This document shows positions 1 to 8,342 of a stretch of 64,000 nt of DNA, piece by piece (positions within the stretch are counted from its first letter, which is position 1; every line of letters starts with the position of its first letter). Under the pieces are notes generated by a model, which was not told where the DNA came from, searched no databases, and worked only from the letters and a program-made list of their open reading frames with translations. Source of the DNA: Halalkalibacter alkaliphilus (GTDB lineage Bacteria; Bacillota; Bacilli; Bacillales; Bacillaceae_D); NCBI RefSeq assembly GCF_023555415.1, contig NZ_JAKRYL010000009.1:62001-126000 (forward strand). Reading direction: 5' to 3'. Position numbers and translations under genes: made by a program.

Positions 1-504
1 AATGAAATGGTAGAATTCCTAGAGGAACATAAGGATGATTATATACTCCAACAATTTATCTCTCTAAAAACGTATGACAACCGAAAAATTGACTATCGAC
101 TAATATTTACAAAGAATATAAAGGAAAAATGGGAATGTAAAGGTATTCTAGGTTGGTTAGGTGCCGTTGGGGGTTTTACCATTCATACGTTAGTTGAAAC
201 AAATGGACGGACGCTTGAAGAAATGCTAAAAATTCAATTTGGTTACAACTCAAAACAAATAGCGAGAAAGAAAAAAGAAATGATTAAAATTGGAAGAAAA
301 ATTGCTACGGCATTAGATTCAAACGACTCTCCGTATATAGATTTTGGCTTTGACTTTGGGTTAGATGAAAATGAAAAGGTATGGATTTTTGAAGCAAATG
401 TTTACCAACAGTTGTGGTCCCCTCTTTATCTTGATGACTATGATATGTATGATCAAATAATTGATAGTATTGTAAGGTATTTAGGAAAAGAAGCTATGAG
501 TTAG
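1..504 (+). CDS. YheC/YheD-type ATP-grasp protein, C-terminal part
   Basis: The frame is open from base 1 through the ATG at 7 to the TAG at 502-504, so the gene begins upstream of the window. The visible ~167 residues look like the C-terminal half of an ATP-grasp domain of the endospore coat-associated YheC/YheD family: an acidic metal/ATP-binding stretch (YIDFGFDFGLDENEKVWIFE) followed by an EAN motif. Family members are often linked to spore coat or secondary amino-acid ligation, but their exact reaction is not settled. The family assignment is by pattern recognition only. A bidirectional terminator follows about 50 bp downstream. Confidence 0.6.
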   Translation, partial: NEMVEFLEEHKDDYILQQFISLKTYDNRKIDYRLIFTKNIKEKWECKGILGWLGAVGGFTIHTLVETNGRTLEEMLKIQFGYNSKQIARKKKEMIKIGRKIATALDSNDSPYIDFGFDFGLDENEKVWIFEANVYQQLWSPLYLDDYDMYDQIIDSIVRYLGKEAMS

Positions 505-552
505 GTTTAAAGAATTTTACCAGGACCTTCGAAACCTTTTGTTTATTTTTGT

Positions 553-590
553 AAAAAAAGAGCTAGTAATTCAATTCTAGCTCTTTTTTA
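553..590. terminator. Bidirectional Rho-independent terminator
   Basis: Arms AGAGCTAG (559-566) and CTAGCTCT (577-584) are flanked by an A-run on the left and a T-run on the right, so the hairpin can end transcripts from both converging genes (1-504 and 633-1127). Confidence 0.85.
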
Positions 591-632
591 TGCAGTTGTA
601 TTTCTTTCTATATATCAGTAAAGATATTATCC

Positions 633-1127
633 TTACTGCAATGCTTTACCATTTACATAAAGTGTATTAGTACTTGAAACTAGTTCAACCTTTGTAACCT
701 CATGTCCAGAGTTACCTGGGAATGTTTCACCTACTTTAGGAATATTTCCCGCCTCAGTTTTTTCACCGAAATTGGTTAAATTAAAGCCAGTAACTTGTTT
801 TGCTGTTCTTGCGTCATACGCTACATTACCAGTTACTGTAGAAGTTCTTTTATGCTCAACCAAATGAGTTTTTTCACCCTTCGTACCTTCTCCAGTAGTC
901 CATTCAACGGTTACTTCAAAGCTTTGTACAGACTCATAAGTAAAAGCAAGCTCTCCAGCATTATCTTGCAATTGCTTATTATTGAAGCCTAATGCTGTTT
1001 GAACGTCACCTTTACCAACAAATCCTTTTCCAGTTTCAGAATCGAATGAAACAGCTGCAAATGTAGAACTTGCAAATAATGACATTGCTAAAGCGCCTGC
1101 TGCTAATCCAGTTAAAATCTTCTTCAT
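633..1127 (-). CDS. Small secreted protein of unknown function
   Basis: 164 residues with a clear Sec signal peptide (KK at 3-4, hydrophobic core, probable cleavage after residue 24, STFA|AVSF). The mature part contains the phrase GKGFVGKGDVQTALGFNNKQ, which I recognise from uncharacterised exported bacterial proteins. It has no cysteines and is rich in Thr, Gly and Glu. The SD is AAGAGGAG about 7 nt before the ATG. The ~200-nt leader on the minus strand is structured and may sequester this SD (see 1139-1310). No function is claimed. Confidence 0.75.
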   Translation of the reverse strand: MKKILTGLAAGALAMSLFASSTFAAVSFDSETGKGFVGKGDVQTALGFNNKQLQDNAGELAFTYESVQSFEVTVEWTTGEGTKGEKTHLVEHKRTSTVTGNVAYDARTAKQVTGFNLTNFGEKTEAGNIPKVGETFPGNSGHEVTKVELVSSTNTLYVNGKALQ

Positions 1128-1138
1128 AATAAAACTCT

Positions 1139-1310
1139 CCTCTTAAATAAAATTAATTTGAACATTAAATAAGAGGGCCGGTTACACCACTAGCTTCATA
1201 TAACCTTAGGTGTCCAAATTAAAAGGCTATACTTCATCGCTTCCCTAAGAAAAAACATTCAGGACTTTGCGCCTGCATTTTTCTGTGGCCACATAGAATA
1301 TAGTGCATTG
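1139..1310 (-). promoter_or_regulatory. Structured 5' leader, possible c-di-GMP-I-like riboswitch with SD-sequestering hairpin
   Basis: Read on the minus strand, the leader of the secreted-protein gene contains GGCGCAAAGTCC, close to the GACGCAAAGYC hallmark of GEMM/c-di-GMP-I aptamers. It then has a matching GGAC, a CCTAAG element resembling an 11-nt tetraloop receptor, and ACACC...GGTGT arms ending in TAACCGGCC. Immediately downstream CCTCTTA (plus 1170-1176) is complementary to TAAGAGG (plus 1139-1145), which contains the SD. This could be an on/off translational switch. The usual GNRA-capped first hairpin is not evident, so the class assignment is tentative. Confidence 0.42.
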
Positions 1311-1591
1311 TCTCTAAAATGAATTATATATTCAGTGTTAATAATTGGGAAGTATTTTATTTCGACAAATTTCCGCCTTATGTGTGGGTCTTAAGTATCG
1401 TTAGTTGGTAACGGCAATATTTATTCCATATTACCGTCAATTTCGACTCTGTAATGGAGAACTTCTTATTCTTAATAAAATATTTCCAAACCGGGAAATA
1501 ATGTTGCATAATTATACATAACGATGATATATTACTTATTATCTAAAAAAAGCAATGTTATGAGAAATAGAATAAATGGGAGAGAACATAT

Positions 1592-2980
1592 ATGGAAGTT
1601 GGGAAAATACAAAAGGTAGAGGAATTTAGTAAGAAAAAAGAGTTTACAGCAAAGCAATATATGAAGTTTTGGCTGCCTTCATTAATTGGGGTGTTACTAT
1701 TTCTCGTGCCTATTTCAGTAAATGACAAGGTGACAATCGGATTAGGAGTGTTAGCAGATGCCTTGCAAGGTGCTATAGCTGATTACATTCCTTTATTTAT
1801 GACGATCATACTTTGTTTATCGGCTGTTGGTAGTTTAGTAGTAAAATTTACAAAAATTGAAGCTATTAATAAAAGTTCTTTTTTAAGTAGTTTATTTGAT
1901 ATTACACCATTCTGGGTAACCTTGAGATGTATTGGGGCGGTATTTGCTGTTGTTACATTGATTGAAATAGGTCCTGAATTCATTTGGTCAAGTTTCACAG
2001 GTGGGGTTGTCCTCTATGACTTAATACCCGTATTAATGGTTTGGTTCTTATTTGCGTGTTTATTTATGCCGCTTTTGCTTCAGTTTGGGTTGATGGATTT
2101 TATTGGGACGTTAGTACGTAAAATCATGTTTCCATTATTTAAACTGCCTGGACGTTCATCGGTTGATGCATTAGCATCTTGGATGGGAAGTGGAACTGTA
2201 GGCGTTTTATTAACGACACAACAATATGAATCTGGTTATTATACAAAGCGAGAAGCTTCTGTTGTTGCAACGAATTTCTCCATTGCATCGATTGCCTTTA
2301 GCCTTGTTATCGCGAAGTTTTTAGAAATTGATCATATGTTCATTCAATTTTATTTTACAGTCATTATAACAGGGATCATCGCTGCTGTTATTTGTCCGAG
2401 AATTCCACCGCTTTCACGTAAAAAAGACGTCTATTATGAGCCAGTAGGGAAGCAAATAGAAGAGGTTGTTCCAGATGGCGTGTCTAGTTTCAGCTGGGGA
2501 GTCAGACAAGCTGTTGAAAAAGCGAGTCAAGTGAAGAGTTATCGCAGTGTCGTAAAAGGCGGAGTCCAAAATGTTATTGATATTTGGTTCGCGTTAATTC
2601 CATTAGTTATGGCGTTAGGGACGATTGCTCTTATAATTGCGGAGTTCACTCCTATTTTCACATATTTATCTTATCCTTTTGTTCCATTCCTTCAGTTATT
2701 GCAAATTCCTGAAGCACATGCTGCTGCTCCAGCTATGATTGTTGGCTTTGCAGATATGTTCTTACCAGCTGTAATTGGAAGTGGAATTGAGTCCGAGCTG
2801 ACACGTTTTGTTATAGGTGTTATGTCTTTAACACAGTTAATTTACATGTCTGAAATTGGAATTTTATTATTAAAGTCAAAAATTCCACTTTCATTCGTTC
2901 AATTATTTATTATCTTTTTACAAAGAACGATTATTACGTTGCCAGTTGCTGCAGCAATGGCACATTTCTTATTTTTCTAA
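1592..2980 (+). CDS. YjiH-family membrane protein (nucleoside-recognition/Gate domain)
   Basis: 462-residue polytopic membrane protein with roughly ten hydrophobic segments. Features recalled from the YjiH family are a first segment near residues 30-45 and a central conserved loop (LPGRSSVDALASWMGSGTVGVLLT, about 188-211) typical of Gate-domain proteins. A second Gate-like repeat lies at about 375-410 (FADMFLPAVIGSGIESE). The SD GGGAGAG lies 8-9 nt before the ATG. It is a lone transcription unit ended by the hairpin at 3043-3068. The family's substrate is unknown; a link to the downstream aminotransferase is possible but not shown. Confidence 0.75.
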   Translation: MEVGKIQKVEEFSKKKEFTAKQYMKFWLPSLIGVLLFLVPISVNDKVTIGLGVLADALQGAIADYIPLFMTIILCLSAVGSLVVKFTKIEAINKSSFLSSLFDITPFWVTLRCIGAVFAVVTLIEIGPEFIWSSFTGGVVLYDLIPVLMVWFLFACLFMPLLLQFGLMDFIGTLVRKIMFPLFKLPGRSSVDALASWMGSGTVGVLLTTQQYESGYYTKREASVVATNFSIASIAFSLVIAKFLEIDHMFIQFYFTVIITGIIAAVICPRIPPLSRKKDVYYEPVGKQIEEVVPDGVSSFSWGVRQAVEKASQVKSYRSVVKGGVQNVIDIWFALIPLVMALGTIALIIAEFTPIFTYLSYPFVPFLQLLQIPEAHAAAPAMIVGFADMFLPAVIGSGIESELTRFVIGVMSLTQLIYMSEIGILLLKSKIPLSFVQLFIIFLQRTIITLPVAAAMAHFLFF

Positions 2981-3042
2981 AATAGGGTAAAGTAATAGTG
3001 ATCAATTTGAACTGTAATAACATTTTAGTTTAATATAGTGAA

Positions 3043-3068
3043 AAAGCATTGGTGTCCACCAATGCTTT
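3043..3068 (+). terminator. Terminator-like hairpin after the yjiH-type gene
   Basis: AAGCATTGGT and ACCAATGCTT flank a 4-nt loop, followed by a weak T-tract. Its position argues that the next gene does not start at the upstream ATG at 3049. Confidence 0.6.
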
Positions 3069-3138
3069 CTGCTTATACATAAAAATACCTTTATCTGAAT
3101 ATGTCGCAAGGAAAATGAACGGAAAGGTGAATGATAAA

Positions 3139-4326
3139 GTGAAAATCGAATCCTTTTTTTCTGAAAGTATAAAAGCTGCGCTTAAGAATGATCCACCTGG
3201 TGAGTGGATGCCAAGTCTACCAGACGATTGTATCCGGCTAAGCTCGGGTTATCCAGCGCCTCATCTTGTCCCTGTTTTGCAGCTGGAGGAAGCTGTTGTC
3301 AGCCTCCTTAAAGAAGAGCAAGACCTACCACTTCATTATCTAGGAAGTCCTAAAATGGCAAAGCTCACAGAGCAGATTAAAGAAAGATCTGTAGAGCGCG
3401 GGATGCGTTTGTCAGAAGGTGAACTTTTAATTACATCTGGTGCATGCCAGGCGATCGACCTCATTGCTCGTATTCTCATTGATGACCAAACACTCGTAGC
3501 GATCGAATCTCCAACGTATATGGAGGCGTTGGAAGTATTTCAGAACTACACAGAGCATTTTATCAGTATTCCGGTAGATGAGTATGGTCTCCAAACGGAG
3601 CAATTAGAAAAAGTACTAGGAGAAAGAAAAAGGAAAGGTCTTAGCCTTCCGCGTTTTTTATATACCATTCCAACGTTTCAAAATCCAACAGGTACGACGA
3701 TGACAAAAGAGCGCCGTAAGCATGTATTAGAGCTTGCATCCAAATATAATTTTCTTATTTTAGAAGATGATGCTTATGGAGAACTATACTTTGACGAGCA
3801 TTCGATGCCATTAAAAGCAATGGATAAAGAAAGCCGTGTTCTTTACGTCGGTTCTTTATCTAAAGTAGTTGCACCAGGAATGCGAATTGGATGGGTAGCA
3901 GCAGCACCTGAGTTCATTAACGCTATAGCTTGGTTTAAAAAGGATTTGGATCATCCGTTTGCTCAAGCGACAATGGCTTCCTATCTGGATCGTATTGATT
4001 TGAAAGACCGACTCAACATGTTGCGTGACACGTATCAAGAGAAATGTAATGTGTTGCTTTCTGCACTCAAACAATACTTGCCCAAATCAGTTTCTTGGTA
4101 CGTTCCAAATGGAGGTTACTTTGTGTGGGTCAAAATTGCAGGGGTTGATACGTCGCAATTGTTAGATCATGCGCTAAAAGAGGGTGTCTCCTATGTTCCT
4201 GGTAAGTACTTTTTCTTAGATCAACAAGAAGGAACGGAATATCTTCGCCTTTCATTTAGTTTTGCTGATGAAAGTGAAATTGTCGAAGGGATTCAAAAGT
4301 TGGGTAAAGTTATCGAAAGGAACTAG
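3139..4326 (+). CDS. PLP-dependent class I/II aminotransferase (2-aminoadipate/MocR-catalytic type)
   Basis: Fold-type I aminotransferase without a GntR domain. It has the PLP-binding region ITSGACQAIDLIARIL, the NPTG motif (TFQNPTGTT), an aspartate for the pyridine ring (LEDDAYGEL), the Schiff-base lysine in SLSKVVAPGMRIGW, and a C-terminal arginine in LRLSFSF. This matches the 2-aminoadipate/multi-substrate PLP aminotransferase group; the substrate is not predictable. The GTG at 3139 is preferred because AAAGGTGA lies 8 nt upstream. Longer starts at 3049 or 3115 run into or just after a terminator hairpin and lack a spaced SD. Confidence 0.85.
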   Translation: MKIESFFSESIKAALKNDPPGEWMPSLPDDCIRLSSGYPAPHLVPVLQLEEAVVSLLKEEQDLPLHYLGSPKMAKLTEQIKERSVERGMRLSEGELLITSGACQAIDLIARILIDDQTLVAIESPTYMEALEVFQNYTEHFISIPVDEYGLQTEQLEKVLGERKRKGLSLPRFLYTIPTFQNPTGTTMTKERRKHVLELASKYNFLILEDDAYGELYFDEHSMPLKAMDKESRVLYVGSLSKVVAPGMRIGWVAAAPEFINAIAWFKKDLDHPFAQATMASYLDRIDLKDRLNMLRDTYQEKCNVLLSALKQYLPKSVSWYVPNGGYFVWVKIAGVDTSQLLDHALKEGVSYVPGKYFFLDQQEGTEYLRLSFSFADESEIVEGIQKLGKVIERN

Positions 4327-4699
4327 GTTTTTAGTGGGGGTTATGTTTTTACTGAATACAGAGTAAATTCAAGAGTGAGTTGTGAAGAAGCACTCTCGAA
4401 ACAAAGTTTTACATCCGGTTGAGATGCCTCGTATAGTTAGGTTTAGTTACTAATAAATATCAACTGTATTGATCCCTGTATTATGGGTTTCAGTGCGGTT
4501 TCTTTTTTTATCTATAAAGCGAACGCCTGCAATTCCAATCAGATTATGTTTTTTCATTTGTATAAAATTAAGTGTCGGCGCAAAAAGGTCTAATATTTTG
4601 GGAGTTACACTAAACAGGTTAAAATGATAAGTAAGGTATAATAAAATTTATAAAAAGCTAAAAGTTATACTACTGTGTACGATACGGAGGAGTTTGATA
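4327..4699. other. Gene-free stretch before the HPr kinase paralogue
   Basis: About 370 bp, AT-rich. No ORF, tRNA or clear promoter was identified. A weak hairpin near 4478-4505 is followed by a T-run and could end the aminotransferase transcript. The strong SD GGAGG at 4686-4690 belongs to the next gene. Confidence 0.5.
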
Positions 4700-5635
4700 G
4701 TGAGAAGCATTACAGTCGAGGAACTAGCTAACAAGTTTTCGTTAAAAGTGTTAGCTGGCGAAGATCAGTTACAGAAAACAATTACTCAATCACATGTACA
4801 TCGTCCTGGCTTGGAATTTGTCGGTCATTTTGATTTTTTTCCGACAGAACGAGTTCAAATATTAGGGAGAAAAGAAATTAACTATTTGCATAAGTTAAGT
4901 CATGAGGAACGGAAAGTTAGGATTGGGAATATCGTCCATTATCATCCGCCATGTTTTATCGTGACAGCTGGTGAAGAAGGACTTACATATTTAACTCATT
5001 ACTGCACAGAAGAGGGTATCCCTTTGTTAGTGACAAATAAAGTAGAAACAACATCTGAATTTATTATTATGTTGGATGCATATTTGCTAAAGAATTTGGC
5101 GCCTGAAATGTCAATCCACGGGGTTTGTTTGAATGTGTTTGGTGTTGGAATTTTACTTCGAGGTCAGTCTGGAATAGGGAAAAGTGAAATTGCACACACA
5201 TTAATTGGTCGTGGACATCGTCTTGTTGCTGATGATGTCGTAGTTTTAAGAAAGCTTAGTCCACGAACAATTTTAGGAACCCATGATGAAAAAACAAAGG
5301 AATTTTTGGCTCTTCGCAGTATCGGTTTATTAAATGTTGTTAGGATGTATGGTCGTAAAGCATTTCAAGATGAAACAAGAATTTCACTAGATATTAACTT
5401 AACGAAATGGCAAAAAGATTCGTTGAATAATGAGTTGGAGCATGATGCTGCCTTTACCGACTATATGGGGGTCAAGGTTCCTTCCATTGAAATCCAACTT
5501 CAGCCTGGGCGTGACGTAGCAGGGCTTATTGAAGCTGCAGCTAACAACTGGTACTTAAGGCAGCAAGGGTATAGTGCTGCAGAGGAGTTTATGAGCAGGA
5601 TTGAGGCAGACTTGTCGAAAGAAGGGAAGGAATGA
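4700..5635 (+). CDS. HPr kinase/phosphorylase paralogue (HprK-like)
   Basis: HprK controls carbon catabolite repression by phosphorylating Ser46 of HPr/Crh. This ~311-residue protein has both domains: an N-terminal MurF-like half (HRPGLEFVGHFDFFPTERVQILG) and a C-terminal kinase core with an intact Walker A GQSGIGKS (about 155-162), RGHRLVADD, and the PGR capturing loop (QPGRDVAGLIEAAANN). The signature segment, normally E-(I/V)-R-G-(I/L)-G-x-x-N-V, reads ALRSIGLLNV (about 203-212), so its Glu and Gly are replaced. It is not beside lgt, where canonical hprK sits in B. subtilis. The GTG start at 4700 is 9 nt after GGAGG; the TTG at 4694 is too close. Confidence 0.85.
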   Translation: MRSITVEELANKFSLKVLAGEDQLQKTITQSHVHRPGLEFVGHFDFFPTERVQILGRKEINYLHKLSHEERKVRIGNIVHYHPPCFIVTAGEEGLTYLTHYCTEEGIPLLVTNKVETTSEFIIMLDAYLLKNLAPEMSIHGVCLNVFGVGILLRGQSGIGKSEIAHTLIGRGHRLVADDVVVLRKLSPRTILGTHDEKTKEFLALRSIGLLNVVRMYGRKAFQDETRISLDINLTKWQKDSLNNELEHDAAFTDYMGVKVPSIEIQLQPGRDVAGLIEAAANNWYLRQQGYSAAEEFMSRIEADLSKEGKE

Positions 5636-5684
5636 AATCTTTTGCCTACTAGTCTCCCAGCGGTGGACGAGTGGGAAAGAAGAA

Positions 5685-5704
5685 GCAATGTGCGGAGCCA
5701 TTGC
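5685..5704. repeat. Deleted remnant of the GCAATG...CATTGC repeat
   Basis: GCAATGTGCGGAGCCATTGC joins the two outer arms of the dispersed repeat (see 6928-7013) with its central ~65 bp missing. Confidence 0.6.
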
Positions 5705-5716
5705 TTTTTAATCGAG

Positions 5717-5752
5717 GCACTGAGAAAGGTTGGTTTGTACCTTTTTCAGTGG
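5717..5752. terminator. Bidirectional terminator between the hprK paralogue and alr
   Basis: CACTGAGAAAGG pairs with CCTTTTTCAGTG. The hairpin lies between two converging genes and resembles the terminator at 17668-17712. Confidence 0.75.
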
Positions 5753-5754
5753 CT

Positions 5755-6909
5755 TCAGCGGGTAACAAATGGAGTCATTACCAGCTCTATTCCAGATTTT
5801 GTACATCCCTCTTCATAATACCTCGGTACACGTTTACTAATCGAACAAACCACCTCATAATTAATCGTTCCGGTTACTTCAGCCATTTCATCGATTGGAA
5901 ACTCAACACTATCTCCAGCCTGAACATCAGCTAGATCCGTTACATCAATCATTGTTTGGTCCATACAGACTCGCCCGACAATATGAGCTTTTTGCCGATT
6001 AACTAAAGCAAAGCCTTTATTAGAAAGAGCTCGCGATAATCCATCTGCATAGCCTATAGGCAGAGTAGCAATGGTGCGATTAGCTGGCAGTGTATACGTA
6101 CGACCGTAACTAATTGAAGAGCCTTCATGAAGCTTTCGTAATGAAACAATACTTGAGTAAAGCCGCATTGCTTGCTTTAGTTTCATCGGCATCTCAAGAG
6201 ATACATCTGGTTTTAGTCCATAGAGGCTTATGCCAACACGAACCATGTCTAGGTGTTTATCCTTATGAAAAAGAGTTCCAGCGCTATTGCAACAATGTTT
6301 TATTGGTACGAACATTCCCTTGTCTTCTAGTGCATGAATGAAAGCAGTGAACCTCTCAAATTGTTGATCGGTATATGTGGAGGCAGGGGAGTCTGCTTCG
6401 GCAAAGTGAGTAAATAGGCCTTCGACTTTGATATTGTGATGAAAAAGTGGTGTAGCGAGGTCAAGCAATTCTTCTGTCGTTTGAACACCTACTCGTCCCA
6501 TTCCTGTTTCTACTTTGATATGAATCTTTATGGGGGTTTGCTCTAAGTTGGCAAGTTCTATTAATGCATCCCGTACTTCAACTGAGAAGACGGTTACAGA
6601 GATGTTGTTTCTGACGGCTTCTTTCAGAGCGTCTGGTGCAGTATAACCTAATACAAGTATCGGTATATCAATTCCTGCGTTTCGAAGTTCAAGTGCTTCA
6701 TCTAAAATGGCTACACCTAAATAGGCAGCACCTCCGCGTAAGGCTGCTTTCGCGGCTTCAATGGCTCCATGGCCATAACCGTCGCCTTTGACGACAGCCA
6801 TAAGCTTGCAATCAGGAGTCTGTAACCAATTTTTAAATGAAGCTGCGTTTTCTTCGATTGCCTCTAATGAGATTTGAGCATATGTATTTCGATAGCTGCT
6901 TACTTTCAT
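5755..6909 (-). CDS. alr: Alanine racemase
   Basis: PLP-dependent interconversion of L- and D-alanine for peptidoglycan. 384 residues. The Schiff-base lysine is K41 (VVKGDGYGHG), the second catalytic base is Y268 (SISYGRTY), and substrate/PLP contacts include CCNSAGT and IGYADG. VCMDQTMID is also present. Full-length for the family. The SD AAAGGAGG is 7-8 nt from the ATG. It lies downstream of ald on the same strand, with a hairpin repeat between them, so the two may be uncoupled. Clustering with ald, an AdeR-like regulator and an alanine symporter suggests shared alanine physiology. Confidence 0.95.
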   Translation of the reverse strand: MKVSSYRNTYAQISLEAIEENAASFKNWLQTPDCKLMAVVKGDGYGHGAIEAAKAALRGGAAYLGVAILDEALELRNAGIDIPILVLGYTAPDALKEAVRNNISVTVFSVEVRDALIELANLEQTPIKIHIKVETGMGRVGVQTTEELLDLATPLFHHNIKVEGLFTHFAEADSPASTYTDQQFERFTAFIHALEDKGMFVPIKHCCNSAGTLFHKDKHLDMVRVGISLYGLKPDVSLEMPMKLKQAMRLYSSIVSLRKLHEGSSISYGRTYTLPANRTIATLPIGYADGLSRALSNKGFALVNRQKAHIVGRVCMDQTMIDVTDLADVQAGDSVEFPIDEMAEVTGTINYEVVCSISKRVPRYYEEGCTKSGIELVMTPFVTR

Positions 6910-6927
6910 TTTGTAAACCTCCTTTAA

Positions 6928-7013
6928 GCAATGAGCGAAGTCGCTACATCTTTTAAAAGCCTTGAGAGGAGTGGGGGTCTCCTCTCAAGGCGCGTAGTGA
7001 ACGTAGCCATTGC
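6928..7013. repeat. Dispersed cruciform repeat, type 1, copy A
   Basis: 86-bp unit starting GCAATGAGCGAAGTCGCT and ending GTAGCCATTGC. The outer arms GCAATG/CATTGC are complementary, and the inner hairpin is CCTTGAGAGGAG...CTCCTCTCAAGG. It sits between ald and alr. A near-identical copy is at 13037-13122 and a truncated one at 17711-17772. Confidence 0.85.
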
Positions 7014-7075
7014 CATCTCTTTTTCGATCTTTTGGGGCAGTCTCCTAAAATAACTTTATTAGTATAATATATCTA

Positions 7076-8212
7076 TTATGCTAAAACTGTTTCGTCTTTA
7101 CGGAGTGCATTCTCCACAGAGACAAGTTCATAGTCAAGGTCACGAGCTACAGCATTGTATGTTACATGTCCATTTGCAACGTTCACCCCAAGGGCTAGTG
7201 CTTTGTTCTCTGCTACAGCTTGTGCCACGCCTTTGTTAGCAATTTGCAATGCATAAGGAATGGTTACGTTTGTCAAACCGATCGTTGAGGTGCGCGGAAC
7301 AGCACCAGGCATATTGGCTACTGCATAATGAACGACCCCATGCTTTGTATACGTTGGATTATCATGAGTTGTAATTTGATCAGCTGTTTCAATGATTCCA
7401 CCTTGGTCAACAGCTACGTCAACAACAACAGCACCAGGTGCCATCGATTTGATCATTTCCTCTGTTACAAGTTTAGGTGCTTTTGCCCCAGGAATTAAGA
7501 CAGCGCCGATGACAAGGTCAGATTCCTTCACAGCTTCTGCGATATTTAATGGGTTAGACATTAATGTTTGAATGTCATTCCCAAACTGATCATCAAGTTG
7601 ACGAAGACGATCTGCACTTAGATCGATGATCGTAACATCAGCACCAAGTCCAATGGCAATCTTGGCAGCATTCGTTCCAACTACACCGCCACCGATAATC
7701 GTAACTTTGCCACGTTTCACTCCTGGTACTCCAGATAAAAGAATACCTTTTCCACCTTTTGGCTTCTCAAGGAATTGAGCACCAATTTGTGAAGCCATAC
7801 GGCCAGCTACCTCACTCATAGGGGTAAGCAATGGAAGAGTGCGATTCACTTCAACTGTTTCGTATGCAATTGCAATGACACCACTGTCCACAAGTGCTTG
7901 AGCAAGTTCTGGCTCAGCAGCTAAGTGTAAGTATGTGAATAAAATAAGGCCTTTACGGAAGAAACCATACTCAGAGCTTAATGGTTCTTTCACTTTCATG
8001 ACCATATCTGCTTTCGCCCATACATCTTGTGCTTCTTCAATAATGGTTGCACCAGCTGCGGTGTAATCAGCATCTTCAAAGCCACTGCCAATTCCAGCAC
8101 TTTTCTCAACTAAAATATCATGCCCGCTTTTTGTTAGTGCTACGACACCAGCTGGAGTAATCGCTACACGATTTTCATTATTTTTAATTTCCTTTGGAAT
8201 ACCAATAATCAT
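7076..8212 (-). CDS. ald: Alanine dehydrogenase
   Basis: NAD-dependent oxidative deamination of L-alanine to pyruvate and ammonia; needed for growth on alanine and for sporulation in Bacillus. 378 residues, family length. K75 (MKVKEP) and H96 (TYLHLA) match the catalytic pair. The Rossmann motif is [12 protein letters not shown] (about 172-183), and the [11 protein letters not shown] signature is present. The SD GAGGAGG is 9 nt from the ATG. The AdeR-like regulator lies immediately upstream on the same strand, and a cre-like sequence (TGAAAGCGTTTATT near 8305) lies between them. Confidence 0.96.
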   Translation of the reverse strand: MIIGIPKEIKNNENRVAITPAGVVALTKSGHDILVEKSAGIGSGFEDADYTAAGATIIEEAQDVWAKADMVMKVKEPLSSEYGFFRKGLILFTYLHLAAEPELAQALVDSGVIAIAYETVEVNRTLPLLTPMSEVAGRMASQIGAQFLEKPKGGKGILLSGVPGVKRGKVTIIGGGVVGTNAAKIAIGLGADVTIIDLSADRLRQLDDQFGNDIQTLMSNPLNIAEAVKESDLVIGAVLIPGAKAPKLVTEEMIKSMAPGAVVVDVAVDQGGIIETADQITTHDNPTYTKHGVVHYAVANMPGAVPRTSTIGLTNVTIPYALQIANKGVAQAVAENKALALGVNVANGHVTYNAVARDLDYELVSVENALRKDETVLA

Positions 8213-8342
8213 TATGTCGTCCTCCTCAGAAGGGATTTATGTTTGCTATATCGCTAGTATAAATCCCGATGAGAAAGAGCGCATTGTGTGCAACACCAAA
8301 AAATGAAAGCGTTTATTTGTTGGTTTTAACAAATCGTTATAG

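Noticed and set aside
1508-1530. ArgR-box-like sequence upstream of the yjiH-type gene
   Set aside because: TGCATAATTATACATAACG only loosely fits the ARG-box consensus, and AT-rich DNA gives such matches by chance.
3049-3138. N-terminal extension of the aminotransferase
   Set aside because: The extension would be translated from within a terminator hairpin, lacks an SD, and its residues do not resemble the family; the GTG at 3139 has a well-placed SD.
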